From assembly GCA_036654655.1 (NCBI GenBank), contig JAVVRP010000001.1, forward strand, positions 124,001 to 188,000: a stretch of 64,000 nt of DNA, given 5' to 3'. Position 1 is the stretch's first letter; each line of letters starts with the position of its first letter. Source of the stretch: JAVVRP01 sp036654655 (GTDB lineage Bacteria; Bacillota; Clostridia; Christensenellales; UBA1242). Shown piece after piece: positions 53,838-63,654 of the stretch. Below the pieces are notes generated by a model. It did not search any database. It was not told the origin of the DNA and saw only the letters and a program-made list of their open reading frames with translations. Made by a program: the position numbers and the translations under genes.

Positions 53838-54374
53838 TTAAATTTCTTCTATTGTCAAGTGACTATTTGTGAAAACACAAATTTCACTTGCAATTTCAAG
53901 CGACTTTGTTGCAATTTCTTTTGCACTTAATTTTGTGTTTTGTGCAAGTGCTTTTGCCGCAGCAAGTGCATAACATCCTCCACTTCCAATTGCACAAATA
54001 TCATCTTGCGGTTCAATAACATCCCCTGTGCCAGAAAGAATTAGCATTTTTGACTCATCTGCAACAATCATCATTGCTTCAAGTTTTCTAAAAACCTCGT
54101 TACTTCTCCATTGTTGAGCAAGTTCAACTGCACTTCTCATTAAATTACCTGCAAATTTGTTTAACATTTCTTCAAAACGTTCACATAAACTAAATGCATC
54201 GGCAACACTTCCTGCAAAACCAACTATTACTTTGTTGTTAAAAATTCTTCTAACTTTTACTGCATTATTTTTAAAAATTATGCTTTGCGACATAGTAACT
54301 TGCCCATCTCCGGCAATTGCAGTTTTATTATTTCTTTTAACTGCACAAATTGTTGTGCCTTTAAGACTTTCCAT
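53838..54374 (-). CDS. hslV: Protease subunit HslV
   Basis: Proteasome-like threonine peptidase. The mature N-terminus should be Thr7 in KGTTICAVKRN after loss of a six-residue propeptide. Then GDGQVTMSQ and AIGSGGCYALAAAKAL are family motifs. At 178 residues it is standard. Its start lies within the end of trmFO (14-nt overlap), with GGAG 6 nt upstream. Confidence 0.96.
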   Translation of the reverse strand: MESLKGTTICAVKRNNKTAIAGDGQVTMSQSIIFKNNAVKVRRIFNNKVIVGFAGSVADAFSLCERFEEMLNKFAGNLMRSAVELAQQWRSNEVFRKLEAMMIVADESKMLILSGTGDVIEPQDDICAIGSGGCYALAAAKALAQNTKLSAKEIATKSLEIASEICVFTNSHLTIEEI

Positions 54375-55686
54375 ATATTTTCTCCTTATATTGATTTATT
54401 TTCTCTTTTGAACGCTCAAAAATTATTTGTTTGCGTTCATTTTTGTCACGGATTTGAGTTTCAAGCGGTTTTATTATACCATAATTTGCATTCATTGGTT
54501 GAAAATTTACTGTTGAACTTTTTGATATATAGTCGAACATTGCACCCATCGCAGTTTCTGTTGATATTGGAATTAAACTTTTTTGCATGAGTTTTCTGTG
54601 CATGTTTATTGCAACATACAGCCCACTTGCAATGCTTTCTACATACCCTTCCACGCCTGATAACTGACCTGCAATGTAAATATTTTCATGCATATTTAAT
54701 TCACAAAAAATATTTAAACAAGATGGAGCATTAACATAAGAATTTCTATGCAAAACACCATATCTTATAAATTCCGCATTTTTTAAAGCAGGAATTAAAG
54801 AAAAAATGCGTTTTTGCTCGGGAAATGTTAAATTTGTTTGAAATCCAACCATATTAAACATTTTGCCTTGTTCGTCTTCTTTTCTTAATTGCAGAACAGC
54901 ATAAGGTCTTATTCCATTTTCATACAAACCAACAGGCTTCATCGGCCCAAATCTAAGAGAATTTAATCCTCTACCCGCCATAACTTCAACTGGCATACAA
55001 CCTTCAAAAACCTTTATTTTTTCAAGTTCTTCAAGTTTTGCAAGTTTTCCATTAATTAATTCTTTGTGAAATAAATTATATTCTTCCTTGGATAAAGGAC
55101 AATTTAAATAATCTCCCGTGCCACCCTTATCATATCTGTTAGCCCAAAAAGCATAATTGAAATCAATTGTTTCTCCATCTATAATTGGAGCAACCGCATC
55201 AAAAAAATAACAGTTATTTGTTCCAATTAACTTTTGAATATTTAAAAAAAGTTCGTCATCTGTTAATGGTCCAGTTGCAATTATTGTTGGCTCCGCTAAA
55301 TTTATTTCTGTAATTTTTTTGTCTATAACTTTTATGTTTGGATGGTTAAATATTTTATCTGTAACCGCGCTAGAAAATTTATTTCGGTCCACAGCAAGCG
55401 CTCCGCCAGCAGGAACGGCACATTTTTTTGCAACTTCCAAAAGTTGGCACCCCAGCGTTTCTAATTCAAATTTTAAAAGCCCCCCGGCAGAAGTGTGTTC
55501 AACACTTTTTAAACTGTTGCTACAAACAAGTTCTGCAAAAGTGTTTAGTTTGTGCGCGGGTGATTTAAATTTTGGTTTCATTTCAAAAAGAAAAACTGTG
55601 TGGCCTTTGTCTGCAAGGAACAACGCGGCTTCACAACCTGCAAGCCCCGCCCCAATCACATTAATTTTTTCTCCTGTTTTAAGCAT
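54361..55686 (-). CDS. trmFO: Folate-dependent tRNA (uracil-54) methyltransferase TrmFO
   Basis: Makes m5U54 in the T-loop using methylenetetrahydrofolate and FAD, the Gram-positive alternative to TrmA. The FAD-binding start is INVIGAGLAGCEAALFLA. CSNSLKS, PVEVMAGRGLNSLRFGPMKP and GQLSGVEGYVESIASG are typical. The start at 55686 (441 residues) overlaps the topA stop by 8 nt (ATGCTTAA); longer in-frame starts would run inside topA. topA-trmFO-hslVU is a conserved Firmicutes order. Confidence 0.96.
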   Translation of the reverse strand: MLKTGEKINVIGAGLAGCEAALFLADKGHTVFLFEMKPKFKSPAHKLNTFAELVCSNSLKSVEHTSAGGLLKFELETLGCQLLEVAKKCAVPAGGALAVDRNKFSSAVTDKIFNHPNIKVIDKKITEINLAEPTIIATGPLTDDELFLNIQKLIGTNNCYFFDAVAPIIDGETIDFNYAFWANRYDKGGTGDYLNCPLSKEEYNLFHKELINGKLAKLEELEKIKVFEGCMPVEVMAGRGLNSLRFGPMKPVGLYENGIRPYAVLQLRKEDEQGKMFNMVGFQTNLTFPEQKRIFSLIPALKNAEFIRYGVLHRNSYVNAPSCLNIFCELNMHENIYIAGQLSGVEGYVESIASGLYVAINMHRKLMQKSLIPISTETAMGAMFDYISKSSTVNFQPMNANYGIIKPLETQIRDKNERKQIIFERSKEKINQYKEKIYGKS

Positions 55687-57736
55687 CTTTTCCACATTTT
55701 CTGTTAGAGCAAAAAACTTTATCATTTTTTGTGACCATGTGTTCTCCACAAACTTTGCATTTTTCGCCTGTTGGGACATCCCAACTTAAAAATTTACACT
55801 CAGGATATCCCGAACACGAAAAGAAAAACTTTCCAGTTTTTGACTTTTTCATAAACATTGGCTTACCACATATTGGACATTTACCATATGTTTTTTTCTC
55901 AACATCATTTTTTATACTTTTAATATTTTTACACTTTGGATATGCTGAACATCCCAAAAACTTGCCATACTTGCTTTCTCTCAAAAACATTTTAGCACCA
56001 CATTTTTCGCATACTTCATCTGTTTCTATTGGTTTTGCCTTTTCAACATAGCCACTATCTGCATTTTTTAACAATTCTTTAAACCCCCCATAAAAATTTG
56101 ATATTAATTTCTGCCAATCTGATCCATCCTCGGCAACCATATCTAACTTTTCTTCCATTTCAGCAGTAAATTCAATGTTAATAATATCCTTAAAATACTT
56201 TTGCAAAAATTCGTTAACTTTTAAGCCTAGTTCAGTTGGCACCAAAAATTTGCCGTCTTTTTCTAAATAATGTCTTGAACATAAAACAGCAACCGTTGGT
56301 GCAAAAGTTCCGGGGCGACCTATTCCATAATCTTCCATTGCCTTAACCAAACTTCCATCTGTGTATCTTAGTGGTGGCTTTGTAAATTTTTGTTCTGCCT
56401 TTAACTCTTTTAAACTTGTTACTTCACCCACAACTAATGGTGGAATTTTTGTGCTTTCTTCTTTTTCGTCTTCTGTCAACTTGTAAACCGCTGAAAAACC
56501 TGCAAATTCCAAGGTTTTTCCCGTTGCCCTAAATCCAAATTTTTGTATGTCAAAATCAACAATAACATTATTAAAAATTGCTTCTGTCATCTGGCTTGCC
56601 AAAAATCTTTCGTATATTAATTTATACAATCTATAATTGTCATTAGAAATCGATGCTTTAACCATTTCTGGTGTTATGTCAAGATTAATTGGCCTTATTG
56701 CTTCATGGGCGTCTTGTGCAGTTTTTTTGCTTGCATATATATTAGTTTTTTCTGGCACATAATCTTTTCCATACTTTGAAGAAATAAATTCGCGTGCTGC
56801 TTTTTGAGCATCTTCGGAAACACGTGTTGAGTCCGTTCTAATGTAAGTTATAAGAGCAATTTTACCTTCACCCGGGACTTCCACGCCCTCATATAATTGT
56901 TGTGCAGATAAACTTGTTCTAGCAAGCACCATCCCCAATTTTGACATTGCTTCTTGTTGCATTGTGCTGGTTATAAATGGTGCAGATGCGTGTTGTTTTG
57001 TTTTTGTTTTTTTAATTGATGACACAATAAAATCATTGTTTTTTGCAGTTAAAATTACTTCATCTGCTTTTTCTTTATTTGTGACTTTAAGTTTTTTACC
57101 GCTTTCTGAAAGTAAATTTGCTTTAAAAATTAACTTGTTATCTTTTTTTTGGAGTTCCGCCCAAATATTCCAATATTCTTCGGGTTTAAATTCCAAAATT
57201 TCTTTTTCGCGAATGGCAACAATAAGTAACGATGCTGATTGAACTCTACCCGCTGAAAGATTTTTTGCAATTTTTCTGTTTAATATTGGGGAAACTTTGT
57301 ATCCAACCAGCCTGTCTAGCACACGTCTGGCTTGCTGTGAATTAACTAAATTCATATTTATTTTTCTGGGAACTAAAAGTGCTTTTTGCACAGCGCTTTT
57401 AGAAATTTCATTAAATTCAATTCTTACTGGCTTATCTTCTGGGATACCCAAGCAATAAGCAATATGCCAAGAAATTGCTTCTCCTTCTCTATCTGGGTCA
57501 GTTGCCAAAAACACTTCTTCCGCCTTAGAGGCTTTTTGTTTAAGCGCAGAAACAACCATTTTTTTGTCTGGCATTATTTGATAAGTTGGCTCAAATTTGT
57601 TGGATATATTTACTCCCAATTCTTTTTGTGGCAAATCTCTAACATGCCCTTTTGAAGGCATAACCTCATATCCTTCTCCCAGATATTTTTTTAATGCTTC
57701 ACTTTTTCCGGGGCTCTCTATAATTACAAGTTTCAT
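55679..57736 (-). CDS. topA: DNA topoisomerase I
   Basis: Type IA enzyme that relaxes negative supercoils. The TOPRIM domain is at the N-terminus (MKLVIIESPGK, ATDPDREGEAI). The active-site region has TYIRTDSTRVS, with the catalytic tyrosine. Three C-terminal zinc ribbons (CEKCGAKM, CPICGKPM, CKVCGEHM) end the 685-residue protein. GGAGAAAAA precedes the ATG. Confidence 0.97.
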   Translation of the reverse strand: MKLVIIESPGKSEALKKYLGEGYEVMPSKGHVRDLPQKELGVNISNKFEPTYQIMPDKKMVVSALKQKASKAEEVFLATDPDREGEAISWHIAYCLGIPEDKPVRIEFNEISKSAVQKALLVPRKINMNLVNSQQARRVLDRLVGYKVSPILNRKIAKNLSAGRVQSASLLIVAIREKEILEFKPEEYWNIWAELQKKDNKLIFKANLLSESGKKLKVTNKEKADEVILTAKNNDFIVSSIKKTKTKQHASAPFITSTMQQEAMSKLGMVLARTSLSAQQLYEGVEVPGEGKIALITYIRTDSTRVSEDAQKAAREFISSKYGKDYVPEKTNIYASKKTAQDAHEAIRPINLDITPEMVKASISNDNYRLYKLIYERFLASQMTEAIFNNVIVDFDIQKFGFRATGKTLEFAGFSAVYKLTEDEKEESTKIPPLVVGEVTSLKELKAEQKFTKPPLRYTDGSLVKAMEDYGIGRPGTFAPTVAVLCSRHYLEKDGKFLVPTELGLKVNEFLQKYFKDIINIEFTAEMEEKLDMVAEDGSDWQKLISNFYGGFKELLKNADSGYVEKAKPIETDEVCEKCGAKMFLRESKYGKFLGCSAYPKCKNIKSIKNDVEKKTYGKCPICGKPMFMKKSKTGKFFFSCSGYPECKFLSWDVPTGEKCKVCGEHMVTKNDKVFCSNRKCGKDA

Positions 57737-57746
57737 TTTTTCTCCA

Positions 57747-58832
57747 TTATAAGCAATAATAGTTTGATGGTAACTTTTTTATTATTCCATTTATTTGCAT
57801 TGTTGTCAAATATGTCGAAAGTGTTGGGGTGTCTATTTTTGCTCTTTGTTTTATCTCATCAAAGTGTAAATCACCATCACTCAAAATGTCAAGTATTATC
57901 TTCTGAATTCCATTAACAGATTTTTTATTTTCTTTTACAACGTCTTTTGCAGTTATTCCAAATTCATTTAAAATGTCCAAATATTCTGTTACACATGCGC
58001 ATTGCGCAGATTTTATAATTCTGTTTGTGCCAACGCTTTTGGGGCTTGTTATGTTACCAGGGACAGCAAAAACATCCTTACCAAGGTCTAATGCAAACTC
58101 TTTTGTGTGAAGCGCTCCGCTCTTTTCGCCTGCTTCTGTAATTAAAACACCATCACTAAGCCCTGCTATAATTCTGTTTCTGTTTGGAAAATTATATAAC
58201 GTTGAACCCATGCTTGGACGATATTCGCTAACAAGCAACCCTAAATTTTCAATTTTTTTTGCAAGATTAATATTATTTGGCGGATAAATTTTATTAAATC
58301 CAGAACCTAAAACCGCAATAGTTTTACCATTTGCTGTAAGTGCTGTTTCATGTGAAATTTTGTCTACTCCATCAGCCAAACCACTAACAATAACAAGCCC
58401 GTTTTCTGCAAGACCCCTTGCAAATTTTGCTGTTACATCTCTTCCATACATTGTTGGCATTCTTGCACCAACAATGGCAATTCCACGTTTTTCAAGCAAA
58501 GAAATATCTCCCTTACAAAACAGCACCATGGGAGGATTTTCTAGTTGTAATAATTTTTTTGGATAATTTTCACTATTAATTGTTATACATTGTACGCCAG
58601 ACATTTCAAGATTGTTGCAATAATTTTGTATAAAAGTTTTATCTAACAAATTAAGTATTTCGTTATAATGCTCAACACCTATAATTTTGCAAACTTCTAT
58701 TTTATGATTAGCAAAAAGAAGTAATAAATTTTTTGGTTTTTCAAAAAGTTCTATAATTTGCCTTGTTTTTTTTGCATTTAAAAAATCAAAGTTTGTTAAA
58801 AATATTAAAACTTGTTCATCTTCATTCCACAT
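57747..58832 (-). CDS. dprA: DNA-processing protein DprA
   Basis: Loads RecA on incoming single-stranded DNA during transformation; also widespread in non-competent bacteria. The Rossmann-like core has IAIVGARMPTMYGRD, SGLADGVDKISHE and GSGFNKIYPP. SGALHTKEFALDLG and AVPGNI follow. A C-terminal winged helix (~300-361) includes DEIKQRAKIDTPTLS. The start is taken at ATG 58832, 2 nt after the comM stop; no strong ribosome binding site, so coupling to comM is likely. Confidence 0.94.
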   Translation of the reverse strand: MWNEDEQVLIFLTNFDFLNAKKTRQIIELFEKPKNLLLLFANHKIEVCKIIGVEHYNEILNLLDKTFIQNYCNNLEMSGVQCITINSENYPKKLLQLENPPMVLFCKGDISLLEKRGIAIVGARMPTMYGRDVTAKFARGLAENGLVIVSGLADGVDKISHETALTANGKTIAVLGSGFNKIYPPNNINLAKKIENLGLLVSEYRPSMGSTLYNFPNRNRIIAGLSDGVLITEAGEKSGALHTKEFALDLGKDVFAVPGNITSPKSVGTNRIIKSAQCACVTEYLDILNEFGITAKDVVKENKKSVNGIQKIILDILSDGDLHFDEIKQRAKIDTPTLSTYLTTMQINGIIKKLPSNYYCL

Positions 58833-58834
58833 TT

Positions 58835-60370
58835 TCACGTCCAATATTTGTTATCCATAGACCGATATTGAATTGCTTCGGAAATATGTTTAACTAAAAC
58901 ATTTTCACTGTTATCTAAATCCGCAATCGTTCTGGCAACTTTTAAAATTCTATCATGCGCTCTTGCACTTAAATTAAGTTTTTCAAACGCAAGTTTAAGT
59001 AATTCTTTTCCTTCCTCATCTAAATTGCAAAATTGCTTTCTTTGCATTGGTGACATTTTTGCATTAAAAAATGTTTTGGAGTTTTTAAATCTTTCTAGTT
59101 GTTTTTCTCTTGCAATATCAACTCTACTTTTTATAACTTGTGAATTTTCGGTGTCTTCTTCGTTATTAAGGTCGTCATAAGTTACATTGTCAACTTCAAT
59201 ATGCAAGTCTATTCTATCCATAAGTGGTCCACTAAGTTTGCTTAGATATTTGTGTATTTGCCCTGCCGAACAATTACACTCCCCAGTTTTTGAGCCATAA
59301 TTTCCGCAAGGGCACGGGTTCATGCTTGCAATCATAATAAATGAAGACGGATAAGAAACAGTTTGCATTGCTCTCGCAACAGTTATTTTGCCATCTTCTA
59401 GTGGTTGTCTTAGTGCTTCTAGCATAGTCCTTGGATATTCTGGAAGTTCATCCAAAAACAAAACTCCATTATGCGCAAGGCTTACTTCTCCTGGCTTGCT
59501 TAATCTGCCTCCGCCACTCATTGCCACTGCTGATGCTGTGTGATGTGGAGTTCTGAAAGGACGCTTTAAAACAATCCCGTCTTCTGGATCCAACTCACCT
59601 GCAACGCTATGTATTTTTGTTGCTTCAAGCGCTTCTTCAAATGTCATATCAGGAAGAATTGTTGGAAAACACTTTGCAAGCATTGTTTTGCCACTTCCGG
59701 GTGGGCCTATTAATAAAATATTGTGCCCACCAGCAGCGGCAATTTCAAGTGCACGCTTTGCAAAACTTTGCCCCTTAACAAATTTCATATCCAACCCAAC
59801 GCCTTTGTTATGCTGTTGTAACACTGTAAAATTTGTAGGTTTTAAGGGGTCAATAATTTTTGTGCCACAAAAAAAATCAAAAACATCTCTTAACAAACTT
59901 ACACTTATTATCTCAACGTTATCAATAAAACTTGCTTCTTTTTCATTGCCCTTTGGAATTACAAATTTTGTAAAACCTTTTGATCGTGCAGAAATAATAA
60001 TTGGCAATATTCCCTGAATTGGACGCACAGATCCATCAAGGCCCAACTCCCCTAGAATTACATAATCTTTCACTTTTTGTGCTGGCATTATTTCAATAGC
60101 AGTAATAATTGCAACGGCAATTGCAACATCATATATTGGCCTTTCTTTTTTTTGATCCGCCGGTGCCAAATTAATTGTTATTTTATTTACTGGATATTCA
60201 AATCCGCTGTTTTTTATTGCCGATTTAACACGTTCCTTGCTTTCTTTTATGGAAGTGTCTGCCAGCCCAACAAGGTCAAAAGAAGGAAGTCCGCCTGAAA
60301 TATCAATTTCAACGCTAACGGGATAACCCTCTATGCCAGTTAGACCAAAACTTAAAAGTTTTGAAAGCAT
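58835..60370 (-). CDS. comM: ComM/YifB-family Mg-chelatase-like ATPase
   Basis: AAA+ helicase-like protein linked to branch migration of integrating DNA. The N-terminal LonC-like domain (VEIDISGGLPSFDLVGL) is followed by Walker A LLIGPPGSGKTMLAK, Walker B GVLFLDELPEY, and a zinc-like segment CPCGNYGSKTGECNCS. The start at 60370 (511 residues) has AAGGAG 6 nt upstream. It leads the comM-dprA-topA-trmFO-hslVU-trxA unit from a good promoter. Confidence 0.93.
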   Translation of the reverse strand: MLSKLLSFGLTGIEGYPVSVEIDISGGLPSFDLVGLADTSIKESKERVKSAIKNSGFEYPVNKITINLAPADQKKERPIYDVAIAVAIITAIEIMPAQKVKDYVILGELGLDGSVRPIQGILPIIISARSKGFTKFVIPKGNEKEASFIDNVEIISVSLLRDVFDFFCGTKIIDPLKPTNFTVLQQHNKGVGLDMKFVKGQSFAKRALEIAAAGGHNILLIGPPGSGKTMLAKCFPTILPDMTFEEALEATKIHSVAGELDPEDGIVLKRPFRTPHHTASAVAMSGGGRLSKPGEVSLAHNGVLFLDELPEYPRTMLEALRQPLEDGKITVARAMQTVSYPSSFIMIASMNPCPCGNYGSKTGECNCSAGQIHKYLSKLSGPLMDRIDLHIEVDNVTYDDLNNEEDTENSQVIKSRVDIAREKQLERFKNSKTFFNAKMSPMQRKQFCNLDEEGKELLKLAFEKLNLSARAHDRILKVARTIADLDNSENVLVKHISEAIQYRSMDNKYWT

Positions 60371-60389
60371 TTTTTCTCCTTGATTTTGT

Positions 60390-60418
60390 ATTATATCAAA
60401 ATGCAACATTTATTGCAA
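60390..60418 (-). promoter_or_regulatory. Promoter of the comM-to-trxA unit
   Basis: Minus strand TTGCAA (60413-60418), 17 nt and TATAAT (60390-60395). Confidence 0.8.
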
Positions 60419-60435
60419 ACAAATGTACATTATAC

Positions 60436-60467
60436 AAAAAAGTGCAATTTGTAAATTGCACTTTTTT
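60436..60467 (-). terminator. Terminator of rplS
   Basis: Arms AAAAAAGTGCAATTT and AAATTGCACTTTTTT form a 15-bp stem; a T-run continues on the minus strand. It overlaps the end of rplS. Confidence 0.88.
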
Positions 60468-60814
60468 TAAATTCTGTCGGCTGATTTAATTTTTGACGCT
60501 TTGCCAGTTAATTCTCTAACATAATAAAGTTTTGCTCTGCGTGGCTTACCTTTCCTAACAACTTCCACGTGATCAATAAGTGGTGAATGGACTGGAAATG
60601 TTCTTTCTACTCCAATTCCAAAAGACATTCTTCTAACAGTGAATGTTTCTCTAACGCTTCCGTTTTTCTTTGCAATCACAACGCCTTCAAATGCTTGTAA
60701 CCTTTGTTTTTCACCTTCTTTGATTTTGTAAAAAACTTTAACGGTATCTCCAACAGTAACGTCAGGAGCATTTTTTACTTGGTTTTCATTTTCTATAATA
60801 TCAATAATATTCAC
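60467..60814 (-). CDS. rplS: 50S ribosomal protein L19
   Basis: Large-subunit protein near the 30S interface. The 115 residues show VGDTVKVFYKIKEGEKQR, FEGVVIAKK, VRRMSFGIGVERTFPVHS and KPRRAKLYYVREL, all typical. The start is GTG, with AAGGAGG 7 nt upstream. It has its own promoter, a structured leader and terminator, so it is expressed apart from trmD-rbgA. Confidence 0.98.
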   Translation of the reverse strand: MNIIDIIENENQVKNAPDVTVGDTVKVFYKIKEGEKQRLQAFEGVVIAKKNGSVRETFTVRRMSFGIGVERTFPVHSPLIDHVEVVRKGKPRRAKLYYVRELTGKASKIKSADRI

Positions 60815-60878
60815 GACTTTTCCTCCTTACAACATGGCGTTCATGACCGTAATAAAGACAGCGGACCGCCCGAAGCCA
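60815..60878 (-). ncRNA. Probable L19 leader of rplS
   Basis: The ~65-nt stretch between promoter and GTG is GC-rich for this genome and contains GGGCGGTCCGC and ACGGTCATGAACGCCAT, which can fold. Firmicutes rplS genes are known to carry an L19 leader. The assignment rests on position and composition. Confidence 0.55.
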
Positions 60879-60883
60879 ATAAC

Positions 60884-60912
60884 AATTTAACATATACTTC
60901 AAATTTTTGCAA
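60884..60912 (-). promoter_or_regulatory. Promoter of rplS
   Basis: Minus strand TTGCAA (60907-60912), 17 nt and TAAATT (60884-60889). Confidence 0.65.
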
Positions 60913-60944
60913 GTGTTTTTTTAATTTAATTTTTATATTTGGTT

Positions 60945-61283
60945 TTAAAATGCATTTTTTATGTGGTTTATTTCTTTGCCCAAAATTTCTATAACGTCAA
61001 AACGAACTAACGCATTTAACGCACCAATTTTTTTTAAATATAATTCCGCAATTCGGCGTATTTTTTTTTGCTTGGCATAAGTTACTGCTTCACAAGGACG
61101 GCCAAATTTATCCGACGTCCTACATTTAACTTCCACAAAAACAAGATATTTTTTGTCAACGGCAATTATGTCAATTTCACCTATTACACACTTAAAATTC
61201 ATTTGAATAATTTCAAATTCATTTTTAATCAAGTATTTTTGCGCTATCTTTTCGCCATAAGTTCCAAATTCATTTTTAAACAT
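60945..61283 (-). CDS. YraN/UPF0102-family endonuclease-like protein
   Basis: 112-residue member of the UPF0102 family, which has a PD-(D/E)XK nuclease-like fold. The signature GEIDIIAVDKKYLVFVEVKCR holds the predicted metal-binding Asp, Glu and Lys. It follows rbgA by 18 nt and precedes rplS. Its cellular role is not established. Confidence 0.88.
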   Translation of the reverse strand: MFKNEFGTYGEKIAQKYLIKNEFEIIQMNFKCVIGEIDIIAVDKKYLVFVEVKCRTSDKFGRPCEAVTYAKQKKIRRIAELYLKKIGALNALVRFDVIEILGKEINHIKNAF

Positions 61284-61301
61284 TTATCTCCTTTATAAAA
61301 A

Positions 61302-62126
61302 TTAAAGTTGATCTAATGTAATCTTCCCAAATTTACCCTTACGAAAATCATCTAAAATGCATTTTGCACTTCGGTTGTAATCTAATTCATTTTTTGATAA
61401 TAAAAAATGCCTTGCAAGTGTGATTTCTTCAAAAATATCTAGTTGTGTTTTATTTTCCGTTTTTATTTTATATCTTTGAGAAATTACATTTGGATATAAT
61501 TTATTAATCACTTTTATAAATTCCAAAGCGACCTCTGTTTCATCCAAAACTTCTGCTTTAATGCTTCCAATAAATGCCAAGTTTTTTGCAACTTCTTCAT
61601 CTTCCAAATTTTGCCATAGCGTGCCGGGCGTGTCAAGAAGTTCTATGTTAGATGCAATTTTAAGCATTTGTTTGCCCTTTGTTACTCCCGGGCGATCTCC
61701 GGTTACAGTTTTTGCCTTACCAGCCAAATTGTTGATTAATGTGCTTTTTCCACAATTTGGGACACCAACTACCATTGCTCTAATTCCAATTTGCAACCCT
61801 TTACGCAAAAACTTTTCTCTTCTTTTTGAATAATAATTTTTGAGTTCGGAAATAAGTTTTTTTCCAGCACCAGAAAAAGTACAATCAAAAGTGATTGCAT
61901 CAAGTTTTTTTTGCCACAATGCCGTTTGAAAATCATCTGCAAGATCAATTTTTGAAAGTACATAAATAATTTGTTTGTTTGCAAACAATCTGTTAAATTC
62001 GGGGCTTATGCAAGATTTTGGAGCACGTGCATCAAGGACATAAACAATTGCATCTACAATTGCCAATTCTTTTTCCATCATACGCAACGCTTTTGTCATA
62101 TGTCCCGGAAACCAATTAATTTTCAT
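61302..62126 (-). CDS. rbgA: Ribosome biogenesis GTPase RbgA (YlqF)
   Basis: Circularly permuted GTPase needed for late 50S assembly in Firmicutes. It starts INWFPGHMTKALR, then G4 (LSKIDLAD), G1 (GVPNCGKSTLINNL) and G3 (DTPGTLW) in permuted order. A C-terminal helical domain follows. At 274 residues it is standard. It overlaps trmD by 11 nt. Confidence 0.96.
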   Translation of the reverse strand: MKINWFPGHMTKALRMMEKELAIVDAIVYVLDARAPKSCISPEFNRLFANKQIIYVLSKIDLADDFQTALWQKKLDAITFDCTFSGAGKKLISELKNYYSKRREKFLRKGLQIGIRAMVVGVPNCGKSTLINNLAGKAKTVTGDRPGVTKGKQMLKIASNIELLDTPGTLWQNLEDEEVAKNLAFIGSIKAEVLDETEVALEFIKVINKLYPNVISQRYKIKTENKTQLDIFEEITLARHFLLSKNELDYNRSAKCILDDFRKGKFGKITLDQL

Positions 62127-62868
62127 TATTTCCCTTTTGTTTTTGCAAATGTTTAAGTTCTTCTAATTTTTTTTTAACAAATAATTTTTTTTGTTTTAAC
62201 AAATATATTCTGTACAGGTCCTTTCTATTTTTTTTTGTAACAATTTCACTTTGCATTGCTCGCCACGCAGAGATTTGTTGGTGATTGCCAGAATACAAAA
62301 CTTTTGGAACTTCATTATTGTTAAAAACAAGTGGACGTGTGTACTGCGGATATTCCAAAAGCCCGGCAGAAAAACTTTCTTCGTTAAGGGAGTTTTTTGC
62401 GATAACTCCATCAACCAACCTGCAAATAGTTTCTGTAACAACCATGGCAGGAAGTTCTCCACCAGTTAAAACATAATCTCCAATTGATAACTCTTTATAT
62501 TCACAAATGTCAAGTGCCCGTTGGTCAACGCCTTCATAATGCCCGCAAAGTAAAATTATATGTTGCTCTTTACAAAGTTTTTGTGCAACATTTTGGCTAA
62601 ACTTTTCTCCTTTTGGACTCATAAATATTTTTTTGCAATTTAGGGTTTCAACTGCTTTTGTAGCATCATAAATTGGTTGTGGCGTCATTATCATTCCAGC
62701 ACCCCCGCCATATGGGATATCGTCACACTTTTTATGTTTGTCTGTTGAAAATTCTCTTATATCCACAATTTCAATTAAAATTTTGCCCTGATTTTGTGCT
62801 CGCTTTAAAATGCTTTCTTTAAGTGGCGAAAACATGCTTGGAAACAATGTTAAAATTGTTATTCGCAT
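62116..62868 (-). CDS. trmD: tRNA (guanine-N1)-methyltransferase
   Basis: SPOUT enzyme making m1G37, which prevents +1 frameshifting. The sequence opens MRITILTLFPSMF; DIPYGGGAGMIM, LLCGHYEGVDQR and EYKELSIGDYVLTGGELPA form the knot and active site. At 250 residues it is typical. It overlaps rimM by 10 nt and rbgA by 11 nt. Confidence 0.97.
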   Translation of the reverse strand: MRITILTLFPSMFSPLKESILKRAQNQGKILIEIVDIREFSTDKHKKCDDIPYGGGAGMIMTPQPIYDATKAVETLNCKKIFMSPKGEKFSQNVAQKLCKEQHIILLCGHYEGVDQRALDICEYKELSIGDYVLTGGELPAMVVTETICRLVDGVIAKNSLNEESFSAGLLEYPQYTRPLVFNNNEVPKVLYSGNHQQISAWRAMQSEIVTKKNRKDLYRIYLLKQKKLFVKKKLEELKHLQKQKGNNEN

Positions 62869-63362
62869 ATTGCGACCTCGTCAAACCGTGATTGATTAAT
62901 TGTTATTATTTTTGTATCAAAATTAATATCACAAAAAACAGAAGTTAAAAATGGTGCAGATAACCTGCGGTCAATAAGTTGAATTACAAAATTATCCACT
63001 GCACCATATTGGTCAACTTGAACAAGTTTTCCTATTTGCTCTCCCTCTTGATTAACAACATTAAAACCTAAAATATCATTAATTAAAAATGTGTCTGTGT
63101 TTAAATTAAGGTTCTCCTTATTGGTGTAAACCTTTTTATCTCTAAAAATTTCTGCTTGATTGCATGTGTCAACATTTTCTAACTTAATATAAAACATGCC
63201 TTCACGAAAATTGCATGATTTTATTTTATAAAAGTTATTTAATATTTCAAGTTCATCAATGTTGTCAAACACAGAAAGGACATTAGTTAAAGGTAAAACT
63301 TTTATTTCGCCTTTTATCCCTTGCGGTTTTAAAACTTTTCCAATTTCAATTTTATTGGTCAT
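62859..63362 (-). CDS. rimM: 16S rRNA processing protein RimM
   Basis: Assists maturation of the 30S head by binding S19. The N-terminal domain begins IEIGKVLKPQGIKGEIKV; the C-terminal PRC-barrel includes NDILGFNVVNQEG and DQYGAVDNFVI. At 167 residues it is normal. It is in the conserved order rpsP-khpA-rimM-trmD. Confidence 0.94.
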   Translation of the reverse strand: MTNKIEIGKVLKPQGIKGEIKVLPLTNVLSVFDNIDELEILNNFYKIKSCNFREGMFYIKLENVDTCNQAEIFRDKKVYTNKENLNLNTDTFLINDILGFNVVNQEGEQIGKLVQVDQYGAVDNFVIQLIDRRLSAPFLTSVFCDINFDTKIITINQSRFDEVAICE

Positions 63363-63401
63363 AACAAAACCAAAAGCAATTTGCTTTTAATTGCTCCCTT
63401 T

Positions 63402-63638
63402 TTATACTTTTTCGCCAATTTTAACAAAAACACGAGTTTTTTGTTTTGAAGCGATGCAAGAAGCAACTGTTCTTATGCTTTGTGCAATTCTGCCACCCTT
63501 GCCTATTATTTTGCCAAGATCATTATCTGCGACTGTCACATGAATAACAACGCCATCTTCATTTTTTTCGGTAGAAATCTGAACCGCTGAAACGTCATCT
63601 ACAAGTGATTTTACAATGAATTCAACAACTTCTTCCAT
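63402..63638 (-). CDS. khpA: KH-domain RNA-binding protein KhpA
   Basis: 78-residue single KH-domain protein (YlqC in Bacillus). The GxxG loop is in LGKIIGKGGRIAQSIRTV. KhpA acts with KhpB in small-RNA and mRNA control of Gram-positive bacteria; khpB is not in the window. It lies 16 nt after rpsP. Confidence 0.94.
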   Translation of the reverse strand: MEEVVEFIVKSLVDDVSAVQISTEKNEDGVVIHVTVADNDLGKIIGKGGRIAQSIRTVASCIASKQKTRVFVKIGEKV

Positions 63639-63654
63639 TATTATCTCCTGCTAC